Shown: positions 1-13,800, counted from the stretch's first letter. The stretch: 64,000 nucleotides of DNA from Nematostella vectensis (GCF_932526225.1 NC_064035.1:5083501-5147500); one strand, 5' to 3'. Numbers and translations are program-made. The notes: generated by a model from the letters alone, not told the origin.

Positions 1-1340
1 ATACTAGAAGTTCTCACCGGGAAGTGAAGTGTTCGAGCTGAAAGAGTGGCTGGTCATTCAATTTCATTTCCAAACAGCCCTAGCAACCCAGGAAGTTAAT
101 TTTATATTTGTGTGCCAGAAGAGGTGAATAAACACTGGGTCTACATTTATGCAAAGGTATATCTATATTATATGGGGCAGTTGACGCATTTCCCATAAGC
201 AATTATCCAAGGCTCCCTATTCTTTGCAGCCACTGCTTGGCTGAGCACTAACCCCTTTCTCTGTTTTATCTGTTTATAAGTTTGTAAAGGAACACAAATA
301 AATTGCTACTAGTCTTATTATATTAAGCTAGAAGTTTCTAACAGAAAGTGAAGTGCTCGCTGCAAGATACTATGGAGGAGTCAGAACAAAGGCACTTATC
401 GTACGTTTAAGCCAAGGGGTGGGGATGATATGTATTTAATACAAGAAATTATTTCAAACTCAACTTTTGATGAACTTCAATATAAACTGTTAACTTTTAC
501 AAGTATGGGGTAATTGTTATAATACTATAACAATGATACAATAGTTTTAACAATGTAAACAATAATCAATAATGATAATTGAATATTGAATATATGTAAC
601 ATCTATTTTGTCAATGAATAACATTATCCACGAAATTTGCTGAGCAAACTTTCTAGCACCAGTAGACAAAAGGAATAAAATCAAATAGAATCATTGCTCT
701 ACTTACTGAAAAATTCGCAGTTCCACTCCATTTTTGGGAACACCGACATATCCCAAGGACCGCTTATTATTTGGCTTTACCGAGATGGGCTTGGGAACTA
801 GTCATCGACAGCGACATACCCCAAATCGTGATTAGATATGCTCGCTACGCTCGCAAATATTGAGCATTGCCCCAAATGGATTAAAACTTCACAAAACTGC
901 ACAAACAGGCAAGAAAAGTTTGAATTTATTTTGTTATATTTTTCGTCGCAATTGTTTTTATCGTAACGCACCATATATTTACATAGTAACTATGAATGAA
1001 ACACGTAAAATACGATATTTGCTTGGGGAACCTGTGCCTACATAGCTGTTTTTGCCTTGATTATTTATCATCTAGCAATCGATCGAAGTTATTTTTTTAA
1101 GGAGAATAGTACACAGCCCAAATGACAATGACAAATTACATCGGATTTCAGACGCACTGTCGCACCCGGGTCGTTTTTGGCGGTTATTAAGTTTCCCCCC
1201 GAATATTTGCAGACGCATGGTGACTTTGGTAATAATCCGGGTTGTGAGACGGACCCTCTTGCAGAGGAAATTTGAATGATCAGCTCAAGTTCAAGACAGA
1301 TCCTCTTTACTTGCTGGTGTTGATGATGACACGTGAAAAT
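1..1340. other. Gene-free left flank
   Basis: No convincing coding exon is visible in this AT-rich stretch. Positions 1-50 and 326-375 are diverged direct copies of one sequence (both contain a CTAGAAGTT core followed by AAGTGAAGTG), which suggests an old dispersed or tandem repeat. The short open frame at 860-1045 has no recognisable domain and looks random. Confidence 0.5.
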
Positions 1341-1348
1341 AAGGGGGA

Positions 1349-1750
1349 CGGGAGAGTGGATGGCCCGAGAAAGAAATATCAATAATTTTACTTTTTTTTC
1401 TAAAACTTTAGTCATGGAGCACAACCCTCTGTCTTTCTATAATATGATGATGGTACCCCTAGTTATTTCCTATGGCAACAAGACTAATCCTCGCCTGTCA
1501 ACTTTAGCTAGCAGAGCAAGCAGGGCGGCAATTCGGGCACCAATCGGGCACCGGGAGAGTGGATGGCCCGAGAAAGAAATATCAATAATTTAACTTTTTT
1601 TTTCTAAAACTTTAGTCATGGAGCACAACCCTCTGTCTTTCTATAATATGATGATGGTACCCCTAGTTATTTCCTATGGCAACAAGACTAATCCTCGCCT
1701 GTCAACTTTAGCTAGCAGAGCAAGCAGGGCGGCAATTCGGGCACCAATCT
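1349..1750. repeat. 203-bp tandem duplication
   Basis: Two nearly identical copies, the first from about 1349 and the second from about 1552, share the start GGGAGAGTGGATGGCCCGAG and run through the same AT-rich body to a GCAATTCGGGCACCAATC end. The few differences, such as one extra T in a T-run, show that the duplication is recent. Short open frames are duplicated with it, but nothing in them resembles a known protein. Confidence 0.85.
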
Positions 1751-2016
1751 CGCAAAAGTCCCCTTTAATGGCGGATAGGGATAGTATCGTCTTGTTTCCC
1801 TTAGCCTGTAGAGATAAGCTAAGTTTAGAGAAGGCCCACATTTACAATTACAAAAAGTTAAAATAATTGATAACATATATAACGATGCTACTGCTATGCA
1901 AAACGAGGCTGGATATGATGGATTATAGAAATAGTGATGATGATAATAATAGAAATGACTGCCGTAGTGGTAAAGGCGACCATTATAGTGAAGAAGTAAA
2001 GACGTCACAAGTGATG

Positions 2017-2172
2017 GGCCGTAGCAGGGGGTGGGGCACTGGGGGAACCCTTCCAATATTTTCAAAAATTATAAGGAAATGACCAGTAGGGGCGTGGCTG
2101 TGCCCATCCCCCCCCATTGTTTTCTTAACGTTTCTGTATCGTGCCTCCCAATCATTCGAGGCCTGCTACGGC
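2017..2172. mobile_element. MITE with GCCGTAGCAGG terminal inverted repeats
   Basis: The left end reads GGCCGTAGCAGG and the right end is its inverse, CCTGCTACGGC, bounding about 155 bp. The interior has G-rich then C-rich runs and no coding capacity. Another copy with the same ends lies at 26614-26719 and a one-ended fragment lies near 43812. It is a non-autonomous DNA transposon; the superfamily is not determined here. Confidence 0.7.
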
Positions 2173-2239
2173 TATGCAAGTGTTTTGGTTATTGGTGCTA
2201 CTGCTGTAAGATGTCGAGAGTATGAATATGAAATGGGTG

Positions 2240-2462
2240 TGTCTGATGATAATCATGTTACATACTGATGACAATTATGATACTGATGATAATGATGACA
2301 ATCTTGACAGTCATGGTACTGATGACAATCATGATAATCGTGGTATTGGTGACAAGCATGATAATTATGATACTGACGACAATCATGATACTAATGACAA
2401 TCACGACAATAATGATATTGATGACAATCATGGTATTGGTGACAATAATGATAATATATCTC
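2240..2462. repeat. Imperfect GATGACAAT-type satellite
   Basis: The stretch is built from variants of a trinucleotide-based unit (GATGACAAT, CATGATACT, GATAAT), giving long open frames on both strands that are an artefact of the repeat (Asp/Asn/His-rich forward, Ile/Val/Met-rich reverse). There is no sign of a real gene. Confidence 0.8.
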
Positions 2463-2466
2463 CAAA

Positions 2467-3640
2467 CTAACAACTAGGGCTTGTTAGCCAGTTGTGGGTA
2501 TCCTGAGACTGCATGTCGGTTATGCTACACCTTTGATGGTCGATTAGGTCTGAGCATCTGGGAAGGACACGACAAAAGTCGACAGTGAGATTACAGCAAT
2601 CAAGGGCCTCGAGTGCGCGATTCCAGACAATGATGAGGGCTTCAGGTGTGTCCGCGCCGAAATACAAGCTTGGCAGCACAGCCCTCTCGGATGATATCGC
2701 CCAATACGTATCATACATCAGTTCTTCCATATCTGTCTTACCCATTGCAGGGCGTGTATAAACACGGTGCCGCGGAGAGAGGAAGTGAATCCGCAGTTCA
2801 AAGATTACCTTGACAATCTGATAGAAGTCTCGCGGGATCGGTCTTGATGATATACCTCCAAGGGAATATATGGTAAGGAGGGCTGACACATCGGGTATCA
2901 GTGAGGGCTGAGACTTCGCATATCAAGCTACGTCAGGGGCGGCCAACTGAGAGCTTCTTCACCAGAGCGGTTGAGGTATTCGACGGTGACTCCTATGTCT
3001 TCCGGACGGTGCTTGTTCATATAGCCTGTAGCTCTATCGGCTGGTTTCGTGAGTACTGAGAAAATCGCCCTTTCCGTTCAGGGGGGCTGGACAGGACCGA
3101 TCTTGACGGTGGACTAGTGGATTCAAGCAGGCAGCCCCGTTGTAGTCAGGAATGCCAGGGCTGAACACGTTGTCGAACTTGCACCAACTCGTGGAATGTC
3201 TGGCGCATGGATTCGGGAAGGATCTTGCCTGGGCCTAGCACTACTGAAGCTGAGAACGTTGCTTTGACTTTCGTTAAACAAGCTTGTTATGAGATAAAGA
3301 AGCGGGATCAAAGAGCTTCGTGAAGATTTAGCGGTACACACATGCTCGTTTGCGACGGACATTCTTTGGTTTCGCACGAAGGTGTTGACGATGCGAACTT
3401 TGCTGTCAACGGCCTCTATGATTTTGGCTTAGGCGGGGGTGATGGCGACGACGCTGTCGAGGTCGCTTTTACTGGGGACATTGAGATAAAGAAATCGCTA
3501 GGCCAAATTACAGCGGAGGGGAAGAGGGTTCGTAGGACACCACTCTTTGATTGTCAGACGGCTGCTGCTATTGGTGTCTGTACCGGGTGTGTAGTTGATC
3601 ACCTCAGAGTCTTGTTAATCGCGTGACGAACTGTAACGTC
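2467..3640 (-). mobile_element. Decayed Ty3/Gypsy-like pol (reverse transcriptase) fragment
   Basis: Read on the minus strand, this stretch carries recognisable pieces of an LTR-retrotransposon pol protein in changing frames. They include DNVFSPGIPDYNG, GVTVEYLN, RVYTRPAMG, FGADTPEALI and RALEALDCCNLT, in the order expected for the fingers-palm part of a Ty3/Gypsy reverse transcriptase. The longest open piece is 2467-2889. The catalytic YxDD box is not visible, there are stops and frame changes, and no LTRs are evident, so this is a dead fragment. Base composition is more GC-rich than the flanks. Assignment to Gypsy rests on remembered family appearance, not on a search. Confidence 0.55.
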
Positions 3641-4172
3641 ATTCGTCATTCGCTCTACTTCTTAGAGCCTCTAGGAAGAGACGTTTGTTATCATGGGATG
3701 GTTTAAGGCGTGTCTCTCCGATGACACATTGTAGCATTGGGCCGTCTGCTTGAAAGGCCCCGATTTGTAGAGCCACTTAGTAAATTGTCGCCTTGTGTCG
3801 ACCTAGTAAGTATTCTATATTTGTTGAAAAAAGGCAAGCGAATTTGAATTGAGCTTTGTTGTCGGAATTGAATGCTTTTCCTTGCTTGTATACGCAACCG
3901 GCCTCCTAGCCCTAACTATAAGACCCTGACACTTGGGCACCCTGTGCTGTATCAATTTAAGATCCTAAGCGATGACATTTTTCTTATGGTTATGTGGCAT
4001 TAAAACGTCAAACTACATACATCAATACATGGCACAGCTCTGTGGCCAAATCCTGGCTATGCGCTAATATATCATTATTGCTGCGAAAAAACGACTCGAA
4101 AAAGTGAAAACGCCATAAAAAGTACTGATAAAGTAGTAGTCAACAGCAAAAACAGCAAAAAAAAAAAAAAAA

Positions 4173-4930
4173 AGATCGAGGGCGTGACCGAGAATCGAAC
4201 CTCGTCCAGATCCGGTAAAATGAGAAAAAATAGACCATACTTCCAGACATGCGCTGAAACCCCGTATGAAAGCATAAAGCTTTACGGCTTAGCTGGGATT
4301 TCGGCCCCAACACCGCTATCTAGCGAACTGTACAACACAAAGGAACCTGAGGTACCCGCGCATTAATGGGGAGGCAATAACCAGGATCCCAGCCCTGTCT
4401 TAGTCGGTTACGCCACGCACAGCTCGCTGATATGTATACTGAAAAATATCGGGGTCTTTTATCACGCTTGCTTCTCTTGGGAATAGGTGTGTTGCTATAG
4501 TAATGTAGTTATGTCGTCAACATGAGCAGCAAACTACGACCTAGGTCTACATTGCTGCCCTTTGTACTTATCTTTGTGTTGTCACGCATGTGCATATGAC
4601 ATTTCTTGTGCTCAGAACAACAAAAGCAAGCTACACTGAAATATGCGCAATCTAGGATGCTTTGTGATCTTCGGTTTTAGAAAATACTGTGAATAAACCT
4701 CTCGTAAGCTACTTTCCTCGAGTTCTTGGCGCAGGCATCGGGTGAGGGGTCCTAAATATAGCTTCAATAAAACATGCGATTTGAAGTGTAGAGTTTCAAA
4801 CATTCAAACGCTGTACGACGCACTTTGTAATAAAAAGCTGACGCACTTTGTTATAAAATCTGAGGCACCCAAGGATTTTAATCGAAGTATTTGCCAATAA
4901 ATAGTTTTACAAACAGCTTCGTCACCCTTA
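4173..4930. mobile_element. Dispersed repeat, copy 1 (with tRNA-like box motifs)
   Basis: This 0.75-kb sequence recurs at about 24270-24770 and continues at about 26457-26610, where a LINE splits the second copy. On the minus strand it starts with a tRNA-like 5' segment (GCGTGGCGTAACCGAC, resembling an A box) and about 230 bp later has GAGGTTCGATTCTC, a good B-box/T-arm match followed by GGTCACGC, which partly pairs with the start. It has no coding capacity. It could be a SINE-like composite or a non-autonomous element with chance similarity to a tRNA. Confidence 0.6.
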
Positions 4931-6148
4931 GTTGCTATTATTGTTTTACAATGAAGCTCTCGTTAAATGCTAACAGATCTGAAAATCAATTCTGATTTCC
5001 TTTCAGAAATCAGAATATGGTGATGTAGAAATAAAATGCACCAAATCTAAGACAGACCTTTCACACTCAAGCTTTGATAACGGAAATTCTAGATTATTAC
5101 AAAGTGTGTCAGGTATAACAAAGTGCGGCAATTTCATTACAAAGTGTGTTGGTGCATCCCCCATCTAGGATTTACTTGAAAAGCTTATGGTTAATAATTA
5201 ACCCTAAACTTAAATCTTCAAAAATCCTGGCTACGGGCCTGCCATCCTAGGGGAGCCAGGGCAGCGCGGAGACCGGAAGCGGAAATGCGCGCGAAGATGT
5301 GTTATTGTAGCAGATTTCGATTCTTATCGATTTTTATATTGTATATGACGGAATTCAATACCGACAACAAAGCATAATTCAGATTTGCTTGTCCTTTTAC
5401 AACCAATATAGAATACTTTGTACTCACTAGGTCGACAATTTACTGGGTTATTGTGAATAAATTGAAAACTGTTGGGCATATAGACTAGCCACTGCGATTA
5501 AAAAAAGTGTATGTGTAATACTTATGAGCCCCGGGTGTAGAGTCTATTTTGTATACTGGATAATACTTATTTGAGTGTTTATTAAAAGTTAGACTGAAGC
5601 AAAACCACCTGTTGTATACAAATGATTTGTAAGTATGTTTAAAGGTAATATCATATTTATTTTATTATAACAGTAGTTTCCATATCCTAGTGGGCCTCCC
5701 TAGCCGGCCACTATTCCATCTTGACACTAATTTGGAGAAAGCCTCCAAATAAAAGATTATCACATTTATTATCGTCACAAGGTTGGGTGATGTTCTTATA
5801 AACCAGACCCTCCCCCCCCCCCCCCCCCCCCAACCCTTGATCTTTACCCAAAATGCAACGCGTTAATAAATGCACACAATGAGAACACCGCTGACAACAA
5901 AAGTACACTTGATGGGCTCAGGTTTCTGATCGTTCTTTACTTCCTTCATACATATGGGTTCACCAAAATCAGTCTCGGGAGAATCGAAGTGTATCACCTT
6001 TTTCGTAAAAACAAAACAATGACACCGGATTCTTTTGGAGTCAGTATATGTTTAACTGAGTTGGCTGCTGTTTTATAAAGATTTTGTCACTCATTCTGCT
6101 ATTTGCATTTACCAAGACTCGAGAAAACTGCTTTCTTATTCTCCGTGT
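4931..6148. other. Intergenic, no gene seen
   Basis: No coding exon could be supported. A poly-C run of about 20 bases lies at 5812-5832. A fragment ending in a GGCTACGGGCCTGC motif near 5222-5245 resembles the ends of the MITEs elsewhere in the window. Confidence 0.5.
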
Positions 6149-6156
6149 TTACTTAC

Positions 6157-6400
6157 CCAACAACTCGGGTGTAAAAGGAAGAAAGCGAACCCTTCCATTA
6201 ACTATGATATCAAGGACTCCAATGGATATACGATCGCTAAGGTTTTGAGAGCACACTAAGCGATCTAGACTAGGGAGGCGATGGCAAGTTTGGGTGACCA
6301 TCCACAAGACGAACCGCCACATGCATTGATATGTACGAAGGTTAGTCGATGAGCCACTTGAGGTCTTTCGGGAGTGATACGGGAATTTAGCCATATTCAT
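6157..6400 (-). other. Possible first coding exon of an unidentified minus-strand gene
   Basis: An ATG at 6400 opens 81 codons of minus-strand sequence that end at a textbook donor, G|GTAAGTAA, at 6157/6156. The predicted peptide begins MNMAKFPYHSRKTSSGSS and includes RLVCSQNLSDRISIGVLD; no domain is recognised. No matching downstream exon could be found between here and the window's left part, so this may be a chance open frame next to a strong donor. It would be transcribed away from the RGS gene to its right. Confidence 0.25.
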
Positions 6401-7870
6401 GCCCCAGCTCTACCGTATTTTAATGCACTAAATAATGAGCAACCTATCTAAGTGTGTCGTTTAATCTCGGCCCATAACACCACTGGGCAATGCGGTTTCG
6501 TGCCGAAAACCCGACAAAACGCCATGTGGTATCGGTGGTGTTTGAGGAAGATTGCAAGGACGATTTTTGTCTGTCAAATTGAATATTTTTTATTTCAATT
6601 TTATTAATCTACCGCGGAGAAAAACTGATTGGTTTATTTTCTACAAATTTCTATTTCTTATTCCACACAAAGCAGCGACAGAAGGGGCGGGAATGTTTCG
6701 TTATTACAGGGCGTAGATTTCGTTATTGCGAAATAGGTTCAGTTTAAGTCCACTATCTTCAGCATACGCGCAAATGTCAACATACGTAATATGCTTGAAC
6801 TTTCTGAATGGTTGTCAAGATAAAGTCGATCACCCATGAAGGCTGTTATATATTCTCTAAGAAATTTAATTTCTAGTTTCGGGAATGAGACGAAATTGAA
6901 AAAAAGAACAAGCCGCTTTACTGTACGTCCTGTCTTTACACACCGGTGTTGTGTTGTAATTCCCCATCGAGGTCGTTCAGCGTTTGAAACACACATTTAT
7001 TTTGTTTTCTCAACATTGCTTGGTAGTAATATTATTTGATTCATGGAGGTCGTAAGAAAGTTTATAATCTGTGAGATCATCGCGCCTAATCGAGTAACTG
7101 CATTTCAAAGACTCATCCAATAGTCATTGTTTACTTTCGAACACTCTTCAACAAAGGTTGTTTTAAATTTGTAAATTCCACCTCAACTTTGCAGTTTTTC
7201 CATTTTGTACAAATGCAACACTGTCTAGAATCACTTGTGAAATACATTTTTGAACACATAGCTATTTGATTTTTTATGTGTTATTAAACAAAGTTACTTA
7301 CATATCCTCCACAAAACATGAAAAATGTAGGAACTTCACCATATTCAAATCATAGACATCTATGCATGCTATGATGTTTAGCTCTTAAATTCCTTTTAGC
7401 ATTTTTTTAAAGAGAAAGTTTGAGCCAAATGCAATGTGCTGGATTATAAGTATTGACATGTTTTATAAACTTTGTTTACATTGCTTGATTGACAGGAGGT
7501 ATCCATAGATTAGAAGATATTAAAAATAGCATTTGCCCCAGCCATTCAGACTATTCAATCTAGAACTTGATTTGAAAGTAGTATGTAATACCATCTCATT
7601 ATCTAAATGTTTTACCATTTGCATTGTTTTTTATGCATTTGTTATGACAATTAAAAAAAAAAAACAAGTCATCAGGATTCCAAATATGTTGGCATGTATG
7701 TATTGATAATCACATTAAGAAAACAAAACTGGAAGAAAAGTTAGATGGATGGAAAGCTTAAAAATTAATCCTTATAATATAGTGTCAAATAATACATACA
7801 GGCTATTGATAAAAACGTCCCTTGAGATTTGTAATTTGTGCTGTTGCTCACATATTTGCTTATGATGTAG

Positions 7871-10800
7871 ATGGAGAAGATAATACAGAGGATGCAAGAT
7901 GAGAGGAAGGGTGTACCCATCAGAACAGTCAAGAGCTTCATGTCCAAAATACCCAGCGTACTCACTGGTAAGATCAATTGAATTGTTTTTGTGGGTAATT
8001 GATATACAGTGCAACCTGGATTTTATGATATGCCTTGGGAGAAAGAAAATGTATTTTAAAATAGAGGTATCATTGCAAAGAGGTCCTTGATTTTACTATA
8101 TAAAGAAAAATTCATGGAAAATATTGTTGCAGCGAGGTCAACTTTTACAAAATAAAACTATTGTAACTGTACTTTTTGAAAGACTTTCCAGTTACTATCT
8201 GTAAGACTGGAATCTGTATTTAACAAGATCTGTCAAGTTAAAAAATCAATTAACTTTACTGTACTTGTGAGGTGTCTTTAGTTTTTCTCTCTTTGTAGTT
8301 AGAATCAGTAATATTGTTGTATCAAGGTAAAAATTACGAGAACAGATTGTATCGTAAAATCGAGAATTTCGTTGTATCCTAGATTGTAAAATCGAGGTAA
8401 TTTCTGATACATTTCACTGTATTTCCTCCGGGGAAAGGAACGCCATTGTAAAATCAAGGTTATTGTAAAATGTATCATAAAATCCAGGCTTCAGAGTAGT
8501 GAAACATGTATACAATACACTTGGATTCAGAAAAAAGTGTCTGTTATGTTGAGGTTCCGCTATAATTGTTTGATGCGTTATAGTGGAAAAGGGGCTGATG
8601 TGGCTTGCATAGTAGTTCCCTCAAGTCTTCTCAGACATTTATAGATCAAACTTAATAGAGATAAGTCAGCTAGGCTGAGACTTTTTTGTAATCAATCAGT
8701 GTCATAGCAACTATTAGTCTAGAGGTCAGGGATGATCAAACTGTTCAAACACAAACAGGATCATACTTAAACAAATCAAGAATCGATCTGGGTGGAATTT
8801 CAACAAACAAGTTTTAACTAGTCTTCCCTGCTAGCAGGAGTCTTACTAGAGTAGTTTTTTAGAGCCTAAAGTAGTTTTGAAAGAATAGCCTAAATAAGTT
8901 TTGGAAGAATATGGTAAATAACTAAAGCTAAACAACAGTGAAACCATGTTAACCAAAGCCACCAAGGATATAAGTTTACAATTAAGTAAAATGCTGCCAA
9001 GGATGATAAAGCTTGAAATGCAGCAAATTTGAATTTTTTCATGTTCACATTTCATAATGCAGGGAGCTATTTTCATATAGCTTAGAATCTAGACTTTATA
9101 ATGGGTCAGTTTTCGGATGGTATGTATAATGACATTTTTTTCCATCCTGGTATTGCATGTCTGATGTGAAATTACTCTTTGGTATGATTTTGCTTTTAGG
9201 TTCAGAGCTAGTTGACTGGATGATGGATAATCTTATGATTGAAGATAGAGGTATGTTCCATTTTAACCCTTTCACTCCTGGGTACTTTTGAGCAAAATTA
9301 TAAGAAAAACCAACTGAAAACAGAAACCTCCCCCCTATCTCAAGTCCAGCACTATCAGTTAAGCTAAGCTACCGCTGACCCAAGACGGTATGCCTTGAAA
9401 TTTCCAATAATGCACTGTGGTGCCTTTTCTTTCTAGTGACGGCACTGGTTTTAGCATTGATTATTGATTATAGCATGTTGCTTACAACAGTTTTGCTTGT
9501 AATTTGCTTAAAAATTACAGCTTTTTCACATCTGGAGAGTGCCTTAGGACATCATGAAGTCTATTTGGGCATAATTAATGTTGTGCTTATGGATGTTTGC
9601 ACGCTGAGGTTGATTCAATGGGATAATTCCTTGTTTGGGCTTCACTAAGTAGAAAAGAAATTTTCTAGTGAATGGCCTCATACTCTCCAATGTGGACCAT
9701 CTTTGCTACCCAACCTTATTCAAAAATTGTTTTCAGGCTTATTCTGGGTTCCTTGGACCTGGAAATGTTTTGTTTGTCTTTGGGGCAAAGAGACTTATAA
9801 AACAACTGTTATGATTATGGGAGAGGGGTTTTCCCGCCTCTCTGTCAAGGTGCTTCCAAGACTCCAATAATGCAGTGCAGGCATGCAAAATAGGCTAAAC
9901 ATGGTGACTCGCTTCTAATGGAGGTTTTAGCATTGATTATTGTGGCTGATGGGTGTAAAATGGGACCTGACAGAGCCCAATAAAGGTATCTATTTGTGAC
10001 TTGATCTGTGTTTGCTTGTCTCTCTTTGTAGTTCGGGATTTTGTGTCTTTTTTGGTGAGAAATGTTTCAAGGTTTAAGCATTTGTTTACGAATTGGTCAG
10101 GAATCAAGGTTGATATTTTGACAATAGAGTCTATTCTATTACATTGCTTGGATGTGCTTTTGAAGGTCGTCTATGCCTTGGAGGGATCCATGAGTATCCG
10201 GGTCTGGTGATGTTTGGTTTGCATTTCTGACGTTTTGGAGTTGGGCCTATATTTTACAGGAGCCTCAGGGCGTAATAGTAATGCAAGGGTTAATACAGTA
10301 TGTAATGAAAAAAAAAAACATTTCAATGTGTAACCAACAAGACTTGGTATTGATTATCTGACATTTTTATTATTAGGTGAAGGGGTCCATCTTGCCTCAT
10401 TATTGGCGGCGTATGGCTATGTTTTTTCTATAACAGACCATCATCTCATGGTGAAAGATGATAGTTCCTACTATAGATTTCAGGTAAAGTACAATTAATG
10501 CTTCCTACATGAAATGAAAAATTACTTCTAATCCAACATTTAATAGTCCTTTTGCACAAAATTAGTTTATTGTTCTGTATTAGATTTGCAAACATCCCAT
10601 AAGTGCAGTATTTGGTACAATACTGTATGAAAGTAAAAAAAAGAGTTCCCCTTGTTCTCATTTGACAGTGGATAAAAGCTGATATTTTCTCCTTGCAGTA
10701 GATGTGACAGTATATGTGTCTTTTTTATGGCCTCTTATTTCTTTTGTATTGTGCTAATGCCAACTGTAATGTTTCTTTGATCAAAATGTTTTTTATTATC

Positions 10801-13800
10801 AGACCCCTTACTTCTGGTTATCTAATAACTGGGAGCCAGAAAATATAGATTATGGTAAGGAACTTTGAATAGCATATAGATTTGCAATCTTTTATTACTT
10901 GGCTTTCATTATTATTAGTGAAGGTCTTTTAAGTAACATTTCTTGATTTTCCCAACTCCATCAATCAAAAGTTAATTAAACAGAGTAGCTTTTGTCCTTA
11001 AAATGCAGTCCCAATTAAGTTTATGCATTTCTAGAAGGAAAGTGGGGAGGGAGGTAAAGGCATGCAAGCAACTGTAAGTGTACTTAAAATTAATTTAAGT
11101 ATAACATTAATGTGATGTGGTTTTTTTAGCTGTGTATCTTTGTAAGAGGACAATGCAAAATAAATCAAGATTAGAATTAGACGATTATGAAGCAGTAAGT
11201 AAATTTTTTTCAGGATTTTCATTTTTGACGCTATACTTTGTACTAGTATACTTAATTTGTCTCTTTGTTATTTCACTTGCAGGAAAATCTAGCCAAATTA
11301 CAAAGAACATTATCTAGAAAGTGGGATTTTATTTATATGCAAGCAGAGGCTCAAGCAAAGTAAGTTGCATTGTTCTATTTTGTTTCTGCTGAATTTTTTT
11401 AACTTATTTAATGGTTTTGTCAAAAAAGTGAAAAACGCAATGTCAAAAAAAAATGTCTACCCAAATCTCTTTTCAAGCTCTGAAGTGACAAATAATGTAT
11501 TTTTTTTAAAATTGCATTTCTCTCTAGGGTGGACAAAAAAAGAGACAAAATGGAAAGACAAATTCTAGACAGCCAAGAAAGGGCTTTCTGGAATGTCCAC
11601 CGACCACCAGTAAGTTTGTATTATTAAAATAGATTGATTTGTTTGTTAATTTATTGCATTTCAACCCTCCATTAATGCATTTGCTCTATAGCCTGGTTGC
11701 GTATCTGTGACAGAGATTGATATTAAGAAAGCCTGCAAAGTAGAAATGTCGCCAAACTCTAAAAGAAAGGTATGTCTCAACAAACATTTCTCAGATCTTA
11801 AAAGAGGCTCATTGAGGGCATAAAATGATATACTATTGGTGTGCATTTTGTTGAGGAGAGTAAAAAAACTAATTTGTGTTTGAAATTTGAGTCAGAGGAC
11901 AAAAGTACCAAAGAATATTATTTACTCCCACAGTGTCGCTAGATACTTTCCTTTTCAGGAAATGGCTAGATCCGAAGCCTTCACAATTGCATCATACTGT
12001 ACATAATGTATGTTCAATGCTCCTTGCTGCTTATCTGATGATTTGTTTGCTGCTTCAAGGTCCAGCTGTGCCAGACTGGATCTGACGATGGAATGGGCAA
12101 AGCTGTCAATGCTCTCGATGAGATGAAGCTTGAGGTGGGTATTTCTTTGTTACATACATTGACAGTCCAGGAAATTGTGTGACTGGTGGTGGTGGGTATT
12201 TCTATGTTATACATTCCTATTACCAGTCCAGGAAATTGTGTTTACTGGTAGTGGGTATTTCCATGTTACACATTCACATTGTAATTCCAGGAATATGTTT
12301 GTGGGTGGTGGGTATTTCAATGTTTCATATATGTATTGCCAGTCCAGGAAAGTGTGTATACATAGGTGCATATTTGACATGAGCACACATATACAGCATG
12401 AGGTTGAGATGTGTATATAAAAAATAGGTGTGAAATAATGGTAAATTCATTGGCCATGGCTGATATTTAGGTCCAGGAACTGAGAGAACAGTTGCATAGA
12501 AGACGAATGAAGACATCACAGGCATCTGAAAGGTATGTTATAACAACTCATTCAACAGTAGGATTGTTCATTCCCCTATTAGATTGGCACCAAATAAAAT
12601 GTTCAGTGGCTGCCCTTACAGTAAATAACTGCTGTCTTCAAATAGACACCCCTTCTAAGTATGATGCGGCAGCACAACAAGTGATTTCTTATGGTAGCTG
12701 GACCATCAGTGACTGACACAGCAGTGACTTTAAAAAAAAAACACAGTACCCTCCTCAAAATTTTAATTTGTCTACAACATCAATTCAAAATGCCTACAAA
12801 AAAATTTGGCCAGATGCACAAATAGAAGATTTGGGACTCGTTTTTCCTTCAATTCTTGAGTGACACCTCTTGCTTGTGTTAGTATTATCAATAGATATGA
12901 GCAGTATGCAGAGTTTGATGCCTTCATCATGTACCCAGAGCCGTCAAATCCCTGGATAACAGATGACATAACCTTTTGGGAGCAGGATTGTTCAATGTAA
13001 GTGAATGCATCTTCAATCATTGTTATCTGTAGTTTTTTTCTAGTGTAGTTTGATGAATGAACATTTGTACAGTATTTTTTTCTTCTCTGTTAACAGTATG
13101 ATTCTTTTTATACGAGATGCACATGCTTCATTTTTTCACATCATTCTCTCTACTTTTGATCTTACTAGAACCATTGTTCCTCAAAAGCGCGTTAAACGCT
13201 GGGCATTCTCACTCTCTGAGCTATTGAAGGACCCCCTAGGCCGAAAATACTTCACACGGTTCCTTGAAAAGGAATTCAGTGCAGAAAACTTGGCGTAAGT
13301 AAGGGGCACACACTGTAGCACCTTCATGCCTGTCTCACTAGCTCGAAACTGAAACCCATTATACCATCTGAGGACAGGCTAGTGTATTGTTACTGTGATG
13401 TAAAATCACATTAAACACTTTACGGTTGACTTTGCTTAGGGTTTGAATTTAGATACTTGCAGTACCAACAGAGCTGCACAAGAGCTAGGAGAGTGGTTCA
13501 AGTTAAATATTGTAAATATTTGTTCTATTGATTTCAAACAGTGTTTCTATCGTTTTAACAGTTTTTGGCTGGCCTGCGAAAGACTGAAAGCGACGCCCAT
13601 AAAGCAAGTGCCGGAGAAAGCTCAAGAGATTTACACGTTAGTATATGATGTAGGCTAAATCGACCGCAGCTAAGATGGGGCCGGAAAAAACTGTTAACAT
13701 GAATATGTGCTTCCACCTGCTGTGTTTTTTTTTTTCTTTTCCTGACATTGTCGTTGAGATACACTCCGAAATGTGTTTTTCTTTTTCTTTTGTTATAAGA

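Noticed and set aside
2222-2477. Asp/Asn/His-rich and Ile/Val/Met-rich small proteins on opposite strands
   Set aside because: Pure artefacts of the GAT/GAC-type satellite.
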